Translations under genes and position numbers: made by a program
Assembly (NCBI RefSeq): GCF_020442045.1
Contig: NZ_JAGRLA010000025.1
Coordinates: 1-64,000 of the forward strand
Source of the DNA: Bauldia sp.
GTDB lineage: Bacteria; Pseudomonadota; Alphaproteobacteria; Rhizobiales; Kaistiaceae
Direction: 5' to 3'
Length of the DNA: 64,000 nt
Part shown: in pieces, positions 17,370 through 25,019 of the stretch
Layout of the letters: every line of letters starts with the position of its first letter
How positions within the stretch are numbered: position 1 is the stretch's first letter
Notes under the pieces: generated by a model
Databases searched by the model: none
What the model was told of the DNA's origin: nothing
The model's input: only the letters and a program-made list of their open reading frames with translations

Positions 17370-20023
17370 CCGTCGCCCATCGCCTCGTTGATCAAATCCT
17401 CCGCCGCCTCGCGCAGGACGTCTTCCTGCGCCTCGCCGGCGATCACCTCCCGCCCGATCTCGAGCATCACCGGCAGCGCCAGCGGCGAGATGCGATCAAG
17501 CTGTTTATGCACGATCTTGCCCTTGATTCGCGACAGCATCTCGCCGAGCCGCGCGACGTCGAGCTGGCCGGTCGCGGCATCCGCCCAGGTCGCCTGCATC
17601 AGGATATGGTCGGGCTCATGGGCGCGCAGCACATCGTAGATCAGGTCCGAAGAGACGGTCATCTGCCGGCCGGTCTTTTCCTTTCCCGGATGGCGCTTCT
17701 CGATCAGCCCGGAAATCAACGCACAGCTCCGGAAGGTGCGCTTGAGCAGGTAGCTGTCGGCCATCCAGGCATCGAGGTCGTCGCCGAGCATGTCCTCGTC
17801 GAAGAGCTCGGCGAGGCTCGGCTTCCCGCGCGCGAAGGCGAGGCCGAGATTGCCGAGCCCCCAGACGGCCAGCGAATAGTCGGTCGCGACGAATCCGGTC
17901 GGCCTGAGGCGCGCCCGCTCGAGCCGGCGGGTGAGCAGCATGCCGAGCGTCTGATGGGCGAGACGCCCCTCGAAGGGGTAGGAGACGAGGTAGAAGCGGT
18001 TGCCGCGCGGGAAGGTCTCGACGAGCAGCTGGTTCCGCTTCGGCAGGATCGAACGCCGCCGCTGGATCTTCAGCCAGTCCGAGACCTGGACCGGCAGGTT
18101 GGCCCATGTCTTCGGGTCGGCAAGCATCGCGCGGACGCCGGTCGCGAGATAGGTGGTGAGCGGAAACTTGCCGCCGGCATACATCGGGATTTTCGGCGTA
18201 TCGTCGGCGGTGCGGGTGGCGATCGCCTCGTTCTCGCGGATACCCTCGAAGCGCAGCACCTGGCCGGCGAAGAGGAAGGTCTCGCCGGGAGAAAGCTGCT
18301 CGATGAAATATTCCTCGATCTTGCCGAGCGTCCGCCCGCCGCGCCCGGCGAAGCCGGCTCGCGCTGAGCGGCCGACCCTGACGTTGAGCATCGGCGCCTC
18401 GATGATGGTGCCGACATTCAGCCGGTATTGCTGCGCGAAGCGCGGATGGGAGACCCGCCACAAACCGTCCGGACCCTGGCGGATCTTGGCGTAGCGCTCG
18501 TAGGTCTTGAGCGCGTAGCCGCCGGTGGCGACGAAGGCGACGACGCGGTCGAAGGTGTCGCGGGCGAGGTTGCGATAGGGATAGGCGGAGGTGACTTCAC
18601 GGTAGGCGTCGCCGGCGTCGAAAGGCGCGGCGCAGGCCATGCCGAGGACATGCTGGGCGAGGACGTCTAAGCCGCCGTCGCGGATCGGCGGCGTATCCTG
18701 CGCGCCGAGATAATTGGCGTCGAGCGCCGCCCGGCATTCGAGCACCTCGAAGCGATTGGCCGGCACCAGCAGGGCCTTCGACGGCTCGTCGAGGCGATGG
18801 TTGGCGCGGCCGATGCGTTGGGCGAGGCGGCTCGCGCCCTTCGGCGCGCCGACATGGATGACGAGGTCGACATCGCCCCAGTCGATGCCGAGGTCGAGCG
18901 TCGAGGTTGCGACGACGGCGCGGAGCTTGCCGGCCGCCATCGCCGCCTCGACCTTGCGGCGCTGGGTCGGGTCGAGGGAGCCGTGGTGGAGGGCGATCGG
19001 CAGGGCGTCGGCATTGATGCGCCACAGCTCCTGGAAGATCATCTCAGCCTGGCTGCGGGTGTTGACGAAGATCAGCACCATCCTGTGGGCCGCGATCGTC
19101 GCGTAGATGTCGGCGAGCGCATAGCGGGCGGCGTGGCCGGACCATGGCACGCGTTCCTGCGAATCGAGGATGGTGATCTCCGGCTTGGCGCCGCCGGCGA
19201 CGGTGATCAGGTCGGCGCGGGAAAGCCGGCGAGGGCGCGACTTGCGCCCCGCGGTGGGGGGCTTCCCCTCCGGCCGCTCATCCCCGCGCAAGCGGGGACC
19301 CAGCGGCTTGCCCTCTGATGCAAGGCTCGGCACCTCTGGGTTCCCGCTTTCGCGGGGATGAGCGGGGGAGAGGGACTGCCCGACAAGCCAGCCGCGAAGC
19401 TGGTCCGGCTCGGCGACGGTCGCCGAGAGCCCGATCGCCTTGAGCCCGGGAGCCAGGGTTCGCAGCCGCGCGAGGCCGAGGGACAGCAGGTCGCCGCGCT
19501 TGCTGACCACCAGCGAATGGAGCTCGTCGAGGATCACCGTATCGACGTCGGCGAAGAAGCGCCCGGCGTCGGTCGCCGAGATCAGCAGCGCCAGCTGTTC
19601 CGGCGTCGTCAGGAGGATGTCCGGCGGCTTGAGCTTCTGGCGCTGGCGCTTGTGGAGGGGCGTGTCGCCGGTGCGGGTCTCCATCGTGACCGGCAAGCCC
19701 ATCTCGGCAACCGGCTGCTCGAGGTTACGGGCGATGTCGACGGCAAGGGCCTTCAGCGGCGAGATGTAGACGGTGTGCGGTCCGCGCCCGCCGACCGGCG
19801 CTTCCTTCGGTCGTTCATGCAGGGAGACCAGCGTCGGCAGGAAGCCGGCAAGCGTCTTGCCGGCGCCGGTCGGCGCAATCAGCAGGACGGAACGTCCGGC
19901 GCGGGCCTTCGCCAGCAATTCGACCTGATGCGGCCGGGGCGTCCAGCCGCGCGACGCGAACCATCCGGCGAACGGAGGGGGGAGGAGCGTCACAGCATCT
20001 TTGACGTCGGCACGCGCGGTCAT
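17366..20023 (-). CDS. Ligase-associated DEXH-box helicase (Lhr-type) with in-frame repeat insertion
   Basis: An 885-residue superfamily 2 helicase of the Lhr-related, ligase-associated group, predicted to unwind DNA during repair. Motifs are intact: Walker A APTGAGKTLAGF, the DEXH box LDELHS, motif III SATVAEPDQL, motif IV-VI region with STLDLGIDWGDVDLVIH and QRIGRANHRLDEPS, then the Lhr-type winged-helix and C-terminal core. The ATG at 20023 (MTARADVKDA) is preferred to a longer frame because the upstream 25 codons overlap the divergent gene's leader and are unlike homologues. An 86-bp palindromic repeat (19277-19362) lies inside the gene and is translated as extra residues between motif III and the next conserved segment (EITILDSQERVPW). 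It is coupled to pdeM downstream. Confidence 0.93.
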   Translation of the reverse strand: MTARADVKDAVTLLPPPFAGWFASRGWTPRPHQVELLAKARAGRSVLLIAPTGAGKTLAGFLPTLVSLHERPKEAPVGGRGPHTVYISPLKALAVDIARNLEQPVAEMGLPVTMETRTGDTPLHKRQRQKLKPPDILLTTPEQLALLISATDAGRFFADVDTVILDELHSLVVSKRGDLLSLGLARLRTLAPGLKAIGLSATVAEPDQLRGWLVGQSLSPAHPRESGNPEVPSLASEGKPLGPRLRGDERPEGKPPTAGRKSRPRRLSRADLITVAGGAKPEITILDSQERVPWSGHAARYALADIYATIAAHRMVLIFVNTRSQAEMIFQELWRINADALPIALHHGSLDPTQRRKVEAAMAAGKLRAVVATSTLDLGIDWGDVDLVIHVGAPKGASRLAQRIGRANHRLDEPSKALLVPANRFEVLECRAALDANYLGAQDTPPIRDGGLDVLAQHVLGMACAAPFDAGDAYREVTSAYPYRNLARDTFDRVVAFVATGGYALKTYERYAKIRQGPDGLWRVSHPRFAQQYRLNVGTIIEAPMLNVRVGRSARAGFAGRGGRTLGKIEEYFIEQLSPGETFLFAGQVLRFEGIRENEAIATRTADDTPKIPMYAGGKFPLTTYLATGVRAMLADPKTWANLPVQVSDWLKIQRRRSILPKRNQLLVETFPRGNRFYLVSYPFEGRLAHQTLGMLLTRRLERARLRPTGFVATDYSLAVWGLGNLGLAFARGKPSLAELFDEDMLGDDLDAWMADSYLLKRTFRSCALISGLIEKRHPGKEKTGRQMTVSSDLIYDVLRAHEPDHILMQATWADAATGQLDVARLGEMLSRIKGKIVHKQLDRISPLALPVMLEIGREVIAGEAQEDVLREAAEDLINEAMGDG
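19277..19362. repeat. Palindromic repeat element inside helicase gene
   Basis: The left arm (starting CTCATCCCCGCG) and the reverse complement of the right arm (ending CGCGGGGATGAG) match over about 29 bases with roughly three mismatches, separated by some 28 bases. The element is in frame with the helicase and has no stop in that frame; it encodes the HPRESGNPE-type peptide that I recognise from dispersed proteobacterial repeats normally found between genes. No second copy was noticed in this window. Confidence 0.75.
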
Positions 20024-20084
20024 GGTCCCAAGAGGTAACGCCGCGACGGACCGAGGTCCACGTTTCGTTCTTGTCGGGGGACCG

Positions 20085-21116
20085 ATGAGGCCCCACACTG
20101 CCTTGATGCGCGCCGAAGACCTCCTCTGTCCGACCCCGGCCGGCCTCTATTCGAAGGCCGGAGACTTCCATGTCGACCCGACCCGGCCGGTGCCGAGGGC
20201 GCTGATCACCCACGGCCATGCCGACCACGCGCGGCCGGGGCACGGAGCGGTGCTTGCCACTCGCGAAACGCTGCGAATCATGGAGTCGCGCTATGGCGAA
20301 GGCTTTGCCGGGACGACGGAGGCCGCGAGGCTTGGCGAGACCATGGCGATCGGCGACGCGGCGGTGACCTTCCAGCCGGCCGGCCACGTGCTCGGCTCTG
20401 CCCAGATCCTCGTCGAGGCGGACGGGCTGAGGATCGTCGCCTCGGGCGACTACAAGCGCAGCGCCGACCCGACCTGTCGGGCCTTCGTGCCGGTTCCCTG
20501 CGACATCTTCATCACCGAGGCGACCTTCGCGCTGCCGGTCTTCCGCCATCCCGACCCGGAGGCCGAGATCGCCAAGCTCCTCTCGTCGCTCGCCCGTTTC
20601 CCCGAGCGCGCCCACCTCGTCGGCGCCTATTCGCTCGGCAAGGCGCAGCGGGTCATCCGCATGCTGCGCGACGCCGGCTACGAGCGGACCATCTACCTCC
20701 ATGGGGCGATGGAGAAGCTCTGCCGCCTCTATGAAGAGGAAGGCGTCGCGCTCGGCGATCTCGCCCCCGCCACCGTCGCGACCGGCAGGAAGGGCGATTT
20801 CGCCGGCGCCGTGGTGATCTGCCCGCCGGCCCAGATCGCCGAGCGCTGGGCGCGGCGCTTTCCCGATCCCGTCGCCTGCTTCGCGTCGGGTTGGATGCGA
20901 ATCCGCCAACGCGCCAAGGCCTCCGGCGTCGAGCTGCCGCTGATCCTCTCCGATCATGCCGACTGGGACGAGCTGACCGCCACGATCACCGAGCTCGCGC
21001 CCCGCGAGGTCTGGGTCACCCACGGCCGCGAGGAGGCGCTCGTCCGCTGGTGCGAATTGCAGGGCATCGCCGCGCGGCCGCTGCATATGGTGGGCTACGA
21101 GGACGAGGCGGAGTGA
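20085..21116 (+). CDS. Ligase-associated DNA exonuclease (metallo-beta-lactamase/beta-CASP type)
   Basis: A 343-residue metallo-beta-lactamase-fold nuclease, the third member of the ligase-associated repair set. The metal-binding signature THGHADHARPG is followed by PAGHVLGSAQI, SGDYKRS and the late SDHADWDEL and THGREE motifs expected of the RNA/DNA-processing beta-CASP branch. The ATG at 20085 (MRPHTALMRAEDLLCPT) has GGGGGA just upstream; another ATG seven codons later is possible. It diverges from the helicase gene with 61 bp between. In many alphaproteobacteria the ATP-dependent ligase gene follows directly; here the next gene, 13 bp on, is an unrelated cupin. Confidence 0.93.
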   Translation: MRPHTALMRAEDLLCPTPAGLYSKAGDFHVDPTRPVPRALITHGHADHARPGHGAVLATRETLRIMESRYGEGFAGTTEAARLGETMAIGDAAVTFQPAGHVLGSAQILVEADGLRIVASGDYKRSADPTCRAFVPVPCDIFITEATFALPVFRHPDPEAEIAKLLSSLARFPERAHLVGAYSLGKAQRVIRMLRDAGYERTIYLHGAMEKLCRLYEEEGVALGDLAPATVATGRKGDFAGAVVICPPAQIAERWARRFPDPVACFASGWMRIRQRAKASGVELPLILSDHADWDELTATITELAPREVWVTHGREEALVRWCELQGIAARPLHMVGYEDEAE

Positions 21117-21129
21117 GGAGCGAGTGGGC

Positions 21130-21507
21130 ATGGCCGAGTGCAAGATCATTCACGGCGGGACCGGTTTCCATGGCAAGCAGGGGCTCGACTATTTCTCCGG
21201 GATCTCCGCGGAATCTGTGGGGGCGAAGGCGATCTGCATGCATCTCCTTGAAATGCCGCCCGGCGCCATGGCCAAGCCCCACTATCACGAGGCCCACGAG
21301 ACCGCGATCTACGTCCTGGAGGGCTCGGCCGAGATGCGCCATGGCCCGAACCTGGAGCATGTCATGCGCGTCGAGGCGGGCGACTACCTCTACATTCCCG
21401 CCGGCGTCCCGCACCAGCCGTATAACCCGACCGACAAGCCGGTTCGTGCCGTGATCGCGCGCACCGACCCCAACGAGCAGGAAAGCGTCGTCCTGCTCGA
21501 AGGCTGA
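21130..21507 (+). CDS. Small cupin-domain protein
   Basis: A 125-residue single-domain cupin, a double-stranded beta-helix likely to bind a metal. The first cupin motif is visible as KPHYHEAHETAIYVLEG, giving two histidines and a glutamate, and the second as GDYLYIPAGVPHQPYN, giving the last histidine. This metal set is complete, so an enzyme or metal-dependent binding role is possible; the substrate is unknown. The ATG at 21130 is taken because AGGAG (21116-21120) lies nine bases upstream; a GTG six bases earlier is too close to it. It begins 13 bp after the exonuclease stop and may be co-transcribed, taking the place where a ligase gene is often found. Confidence 0.88.
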   Translation: MAECKIIHGGTGFHGKQGLDYFSGISAESVGAKAICMHLLEMPPGAMAKPHYHEAHETAIYVLEGSAEMRHGPNLEHVMRVEAGDYLYIPAGVPHQPYNPTDKPVRAVIARTDPNEQESVVLLEG

Positions 21508-21517
21508 CCGCGAATGC

Positions 21518-22465
21518 CTAACGCCCCTCCGCCCAGTAGCGGATCAGCCCATGGGCGATGGCGATCGGCGGCGGGCATTTGATGCTCGCATGGGTGCCGG
21601 CGAGGATCGATCTGACCTCGCCGCGGGGGAACCACCGCGCGTCCTCCAGCTCCACCTCGTCGCGGGTGATGTCGGTGGTCAGCGCCTCGCCGTGGCAACC
21701 GATCATCAGCGAGCACGGGAAGGGCCAGGGCTGGCTCGAGTGATAGCGGACCCGGCCGAGCTCGATGCCGGCTTCTTCCGCCGTCTCGCGACGGACCGCG
21801 TCCTCGATCGTCTCGCCCGGCTCGACGAAGCCGGCGAGGCAGGAATACATGCCTTCCGCGAAGCGGGACTGGCGGCCGAGCAGGCAGCGTTCCTCGTCGC
21901 CTGACATATCGATGGCGAGCATGATGACGACCGGGTCGGTGCGGGGAAAATGCGGCGCGCCACAGGCGGGGCACTCCCTCCGGTAGCCACCGGCCTTCAT
22001 GTCCGTTTCGGCGCCGCAGACACCGCAAAACCGATGGCGGATGTTCCAGTAGCAGAGGCTGCGCGCCTGGGCGAGGGCGCCGAGGTCCTCCGCGCCGACC
22101 CCGCCATCGACCGCCAGGGCGCGAAGGTCGGTGAGCTGGATCCGGTCGTCTTCGACCACGGCCTCCGCCGGCAGGGTAACCGCGAGGCGCGGGCCGCCAC
22201 CGGTCCAGCCGAGGAGCACGACCTCGCTGCGGGCCGCCCCGAAACCGTCGGCTTCAGCCACGGTGAACAGGGGATCGAGCGCGCTGCCATGCTTCAGCAC
22301 CGCCTGATCGTCGCACATCAGGTAGAGCCGCGCGGCCGGGTCGGCGAGCGCCGCCGGAACGGCATCCTCTTCGCGATTCTCGCTGCGCCGGTCGATGCGG
22401 TTGCCGGAGAAGCCGTGGAGCTTGCTCGGGTCCTCCAAAGGGAGGCCGTCGAAGAAATTCGCCAT
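21518..22465 (-). CDS. nudC: NAD(+) diphosphatase NudC
   Basis: Hydrolyses NAD(H) to NMN(H) and AMP and, in other bacteria, removes NAD caps from RNA. The 315-residue protein has the normal layout: an N-terminal domain, a four-cysteine zinc ribbon (RFCGVCGAET then RRECPACGAPHFPR), the Nudix box GFVEPGETIEDAVRRETAEEAG and the NudC-specific motif SQPWPFPCSLM. All catalytic glutamates of the Nudix box are present. It lies 12 bp downstream of the HIT gene on the same strand and is almost certainly co-transcribed with it. It converges with the small cupin gene, ending 10 bp away. Confidence 0.97.
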   Translation of the reverse strand: MANFFDGLPLEDPSKLHGFSGNRIDRRSENREEDAVPAALADPAARLYLMCDDQAVLKHGSALDPLFTVAEADGFGAARSEVVLLGWTGGGPRLAVTLPAEAVVEDDRIQLTDLRALAVDGGVGAEDLGALAQARSLCYWNIRHRFCGVCGAETDMKAGGYRRECPACGAPHFPRTDPVVIMLAIDMSGDEERCLLGRQSRFAEGMYSCLAGFVEPGETIEDAVRRETAEEAGIELGRVRYHSSQPWPFPCSLMIGCHGEALTTDITRDEVELEDARWFPRGEVRSILAGTHASIKCPPPIAIAHGLIRYWAEGR

Positions 22466-22477
22466 GGTCCTGCAGAC

Positions 22478-22897
22478 TTATTGTGTGTCGGGAAGGAGGT
22501 CGCGGAGTCGTTCCACCAGTCTATCCCGCACCGGCGGCTCGTATGCAACCGCCTCGCCGTGGCCCCAGATCGGCCCCGGCCATGCCTGATCGCCGACGAA
22601 ACGGGCGATGACATGGACATGGAGCTGGCTGACCTGGTTGCCGAGGGCCGCGACGTTGAGCTTGTCGCAGTTGGTTTCCGCCTTCAAAGCCTCGGACGCC
22701 GAGACGATCTCGTCGAGCAGGAGATCGCGATCTTCGGGGCCGAGATCGATGATCTCGGTCGCGCCGGCCCGGCGCGGAACCAGGATCAGCCAGGGGAAGC
22801 GGCTGTCCTTCGCAAGCAGGACCTCGCAGAGCGGAAGGCTCGCAACCGCCCATGTGTCTTCCACCAGACGCTTGTCGAGCGAGAATCCTGTCTCCAT
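22478..22897 (-). CDS. HIT family nucleotide hydrolase/transferase
   Basis: A 139-residue HIT-family protein. The histidine triad is visible in QLHVHVIAR with the preceding NVAALGNQVS segment, and WLILVPRR in the N-terminal half. Members hydrolyse nucleotide phosphoramidates or dinucleoside polyphosphates. The usual HIT motif is HxHxHxx; here the third position of the triad is a valine-isoleucine-alanine-arginine stretch (HVHVIAR), as in the bacterial branch with HxHxIxR, so activity may differ from HINT proteins. The ATG at 22897 (METGFSLDKRL) is preferred over a longer frame from 22933. It sits just upstream of nudC, a second nucleotide-cleaning enzyme, suggesting a shared house-cleaning function. 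Confidence 0.9.
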   Translation of the reverse strand: METGFSLDKRLVEDTWAVASLPLCEVLLAKDSRFPWLILVPRRAGATEIIDLGPEDRDLLLDEIVSASEALKAETNCDKLNVAALGNQVSQLHVHVIARFVGDQAWPGPIWGHGEAVAYEPPVRDRLVERLRDLLPDTQ

Positions 22898-22950
22898 AAG
22901 CCTTCCGCCAATTGTCGTGTGAGACGATCGCAACCTGGCCAGGTCGATTC

Positions 22951-24201
22951 TCAGCCGCGCGACGGGCGCGGAATCAGTGATTTCAGGTCGAAACCTTCGT
23001 CGGCGCAGAGCTCCGGCGCCGGCGACGATCCTGCCGCGAGCAGCTTGCGGCCGACCATGTGGTCGGCGGCGCGGTTGACCGAATCGATCGCCACGAGGCG
23101 GTCACCATCGAAATGGAAGACCGAGAAGGCGCCGTCGCCGGGCGCGCCGCGCGTCACGCTGTGCGTCGCGTTCATCGACAGCCCGACCATCTGCAACTTG
23201 ACGTCGCCCTGGTCCGACCAGAACCAGGGTACCTCGCGGAAGGGCGCCGGCCGGCCGACGATGGTCCGCGCGGCGGTCTTGGCCTGATCGACGGCGTTCT
23301 GCACCGATTCGAGCCGGACCCGCCGGCCGAGCTCCCAGTGGTCGAAGGCGGCGCAGTCGCCGAGGGCGAGAATCTCCGGGGCGCCGGTTTCCATCAACGC
23401 GTTGACGACGATGCCGTTGTCGGTCGCGAGGCCGGCGTCCTGGCCAAGTTCGACATTCGGCAGGACGCCGATGCCGATCACCACCATGTCGGCGGCGATG
23501 CGGTCGCCGGACGCCGTCTCGACGGCGGCGACGCTTCTGCCTTCGCCGATGACCCGGCCGATCGGCGTGTCGAGCCGGATGTCGCTTCCCCAGCCACGAT
23601 GCAGCGACAGGAAATGCGCCGAAATCTCCGGGGCGACGACGCGGCCCATCAGCCTGTCGGCCGCCTCGAGGACCGTGACGGTCTTGCCGAGCAGGCGAGC
23701 GGTGGCGGCGATCTCGAGGCCGATGAATCCGCCGCCGACCACGACCACGTCGCCTGCCTTGTCGAGCCGGTCGCGGATCTGGCGCGCGTCGCCGGCATTG
23801 CGGAGGGAAAGCACGCCATCGTGGTCGATGCCATCGATCGGCGGCATCCGCGCCCGCGAACCGGGGGCGAGCACCAGCCGGTCAAAGGGAAGGAGGCGAT
23901 CGCCCGCAAGCCGCAGCTGGCGCGCCGCCCGGTCGATCGCAAGGGCCTTCGTGTCGAGCATCAGCGTGACGTCGTTCTTTTCGTAGAAGGAGGCCGGCCT
24001 GAGCGGAAGGAGCTCGTGTCCGGCTTCCTTGAGGAACGCCTTGGACAGGGGCGGGCGCTGATAGGGGATGTCGGATTCCGCGCTGACCAGGGTCAGCGGT
24101 CCCTCGTAGCCTTCGGCGCGCAGACTTGCCACAGCCTGCGACCCGCCGTGACCTCCGCCGACGACGACAATCCCGTTCTCGAACAATTCCGCTACTCCCA
24201 T
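22951..24201 (-). CDS. FAD-dependent ferredoxin/rubredoxin-reductase-like oxidoreductase
   Basis: A 416-residue flavoprotein of the NAD(P)H-dependent ferredoxin reductase family (rhodocoxin, putidaredoxin or BphA4 type), which passes electrons from NADH to a small iron-sulfur protein, often for a cytochrome P450 or a dioxygenase. It has an N-terminal FAD-binding dinucleotide fold (VVGGGHGGSQAV), the loop SDIPYQRPPLSK, an NADH-binding fold (VVVGGGFIGLEIAATAR) and the second FAD motif EILALGDCAAF. The C-terminal reductase domain (VPWFWSDQGDVKLQMVG) is present. No ferredoxin, P450 or Rieske oxygenase is visible nearby, so its partner must be elsewhere. It is upstream of, and may be co-transcribed with, the HIT-nudC pair 53 bp away. 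Confidence 0.92.
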   Translation of the reverse strand: MGVAELFENGIVVVGGGHGGSQAVASLRAEGYEGPLTLVSAESDIPYQRPPLSKAFLKEAGHELLPLRPASFYEKNDVTLMLDTKALAIDRAARQLRLAGDRLLPFDRLVLAPGSRARMPPIDGIDHDGVLSLRNAGDARQIRDRLDKAGDVVVVGGGFIGLEIAATARLLGKTVTVLEAADRLMGRVVAPEISAHFLSLHRGWGSDIRLDTPIGRVIGEGRSVAAVETASGDRIAADMVVIGIGVLPNVELGQDAGLATDNGIVVNALMETGAPEILALGDCAAFDHWELGRRVRLESVQNAVDQAKTAARTIVGRPAPFREVPWFWSDQGDVKLQMVGLSMNATHSVTRGAPGDGAFSVFHFDGDRLVAIDSVNRAADHMVGRKLLAAGSSPAPELCADEGFDLKSLIPRPSRG

Positions 24202-24323
24202 GCCAGCGCGCAGGCCGCCCGAAGCAGTCCCGTGCGGTTTGCTAGCAGACCGGCGGGCGGGCCGTCTTGGAAAAAGATTTCACGGATTGGCGGCGGAAGA
24301 GGCGGATCGTGCCGAAGCGTGTT

Positions 24324-24356
24324 TTTACCGGCCATTAACCATAAACCGCCGATAGT
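24324..24356 (+). promoter_or_regulatory. CtrA-like box and promoter of the polysaccharide export gene
   Basis: TTTA-CCGGCCA-TTAACCAT (24324-24342) matches the CtrA full site TTAA-N7-TTAA with one mismatch and contains the exact TTAACCAT half-site. A GATAGT -10-like hexamer follows at 24351-24356, at the spacing seen when CtrA replaces the -35 contact. The ATG of the export gene is at 24389. Confidence 0.45.
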
Positions 24357-24388
24357 CGGGCCAGCCGACGCGCAGGGGCCGTTCGAAG

Positions 24389-24949
24389 ATGCGTTTCAGA
24401 ATATTGATCAAGATCGTGGCCGCGCTGGCGCTGCTCTCCGGCTGCGCGACCTATGACCCCGCGCTGATCACCAACAGCACCGAGCTGACCGCGCCCTATC
24501 GCCTCGATGCCGGCGACCAGATGCGGATCGTGGTCTTCGGCCAGGACAACCTTTCGAATACCTATACGGTCGACAAGGCCGGCGCGATCTCCTTCCCGCT
24601 GATCGGATCGGTGTCCGTCAGGGGCAAGACGCCGACGGAGGTCGAGCGGACGATCGCCGGCCGGCTGCAAAGGGGCTTCGTCAAGGATCCCAATGTCTCG
24701 GTCGAGGTCGTCCGCTATCGTCCCTTCTTCGCGATGGGTGAGGTCAACGCCGCCGGCCAGTACAGCTACGCGCCCGGAATGACCGTGCAGAGCGCGATCG
24801 CCACCGCCGGCGGCTTCACGCCGCGCGCCGACAAGCGCTTCGCGACCGTCAGCCGGCGCACCGGCGGCGAGGTCGAGACGATCACGCTCGAAATGACCGA
24901 CCCGATCCGGGCGGGCGACACGATCTACATCCAGGAGCGCGCCTTCTAG
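24389..24949 (+). CDS. Polysaccharide export outer-membrane lipoprotein (Wza-like, short)
   Basis: A 186-residue polysaccharide export protein (Poly_export/OMA family), which helps form the outer-membrane channel for exopolysaccharide. The signal peptide ends in the lipobox LLSGC, so the mature protein is a lipoprotein. The export domain follows (YRLDAGDQMRIVVFGQDNLS, VDKAGAISFPLIGSVSVRGKT), then one SLBB-like unit (FFAMGEVNAAGQYSYAPGMTV, GGFTPRADKR). It is about half the length of E. coli Wza, as is usual for rhizobial members. It begins the exopolysaccharide region and is followed 70 bp on by a heparinase-like gene on the same strand. A CtrA-like box lies upstream. Identity as an export protein is secure. 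Confidence 0.94.
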   Translation: MRFRILIKIVAALALLSGCATYDPALITNSTELTAPYRLDAGDQMRIVVFGQDNLSNTYTVDKAGAISFPLIGSVSVRGKTPTEVERTIAGRLQRGFVKDPNVSVEVVRYRPFFAMGEVNAAGQYSYAPGMTVQSAIATAGGFTPRADKRFATVSRRTGGEVETITLEMTDPIRAGDTIYIQERAF

Positions 24950-25019
24950 GCGGGCAAGGCTTGCCGAGGCGGGATTCGTCCCGCGGGTCCTGCCGGTCCG
25001 GTCCAGGCGAGGAGCGCCA

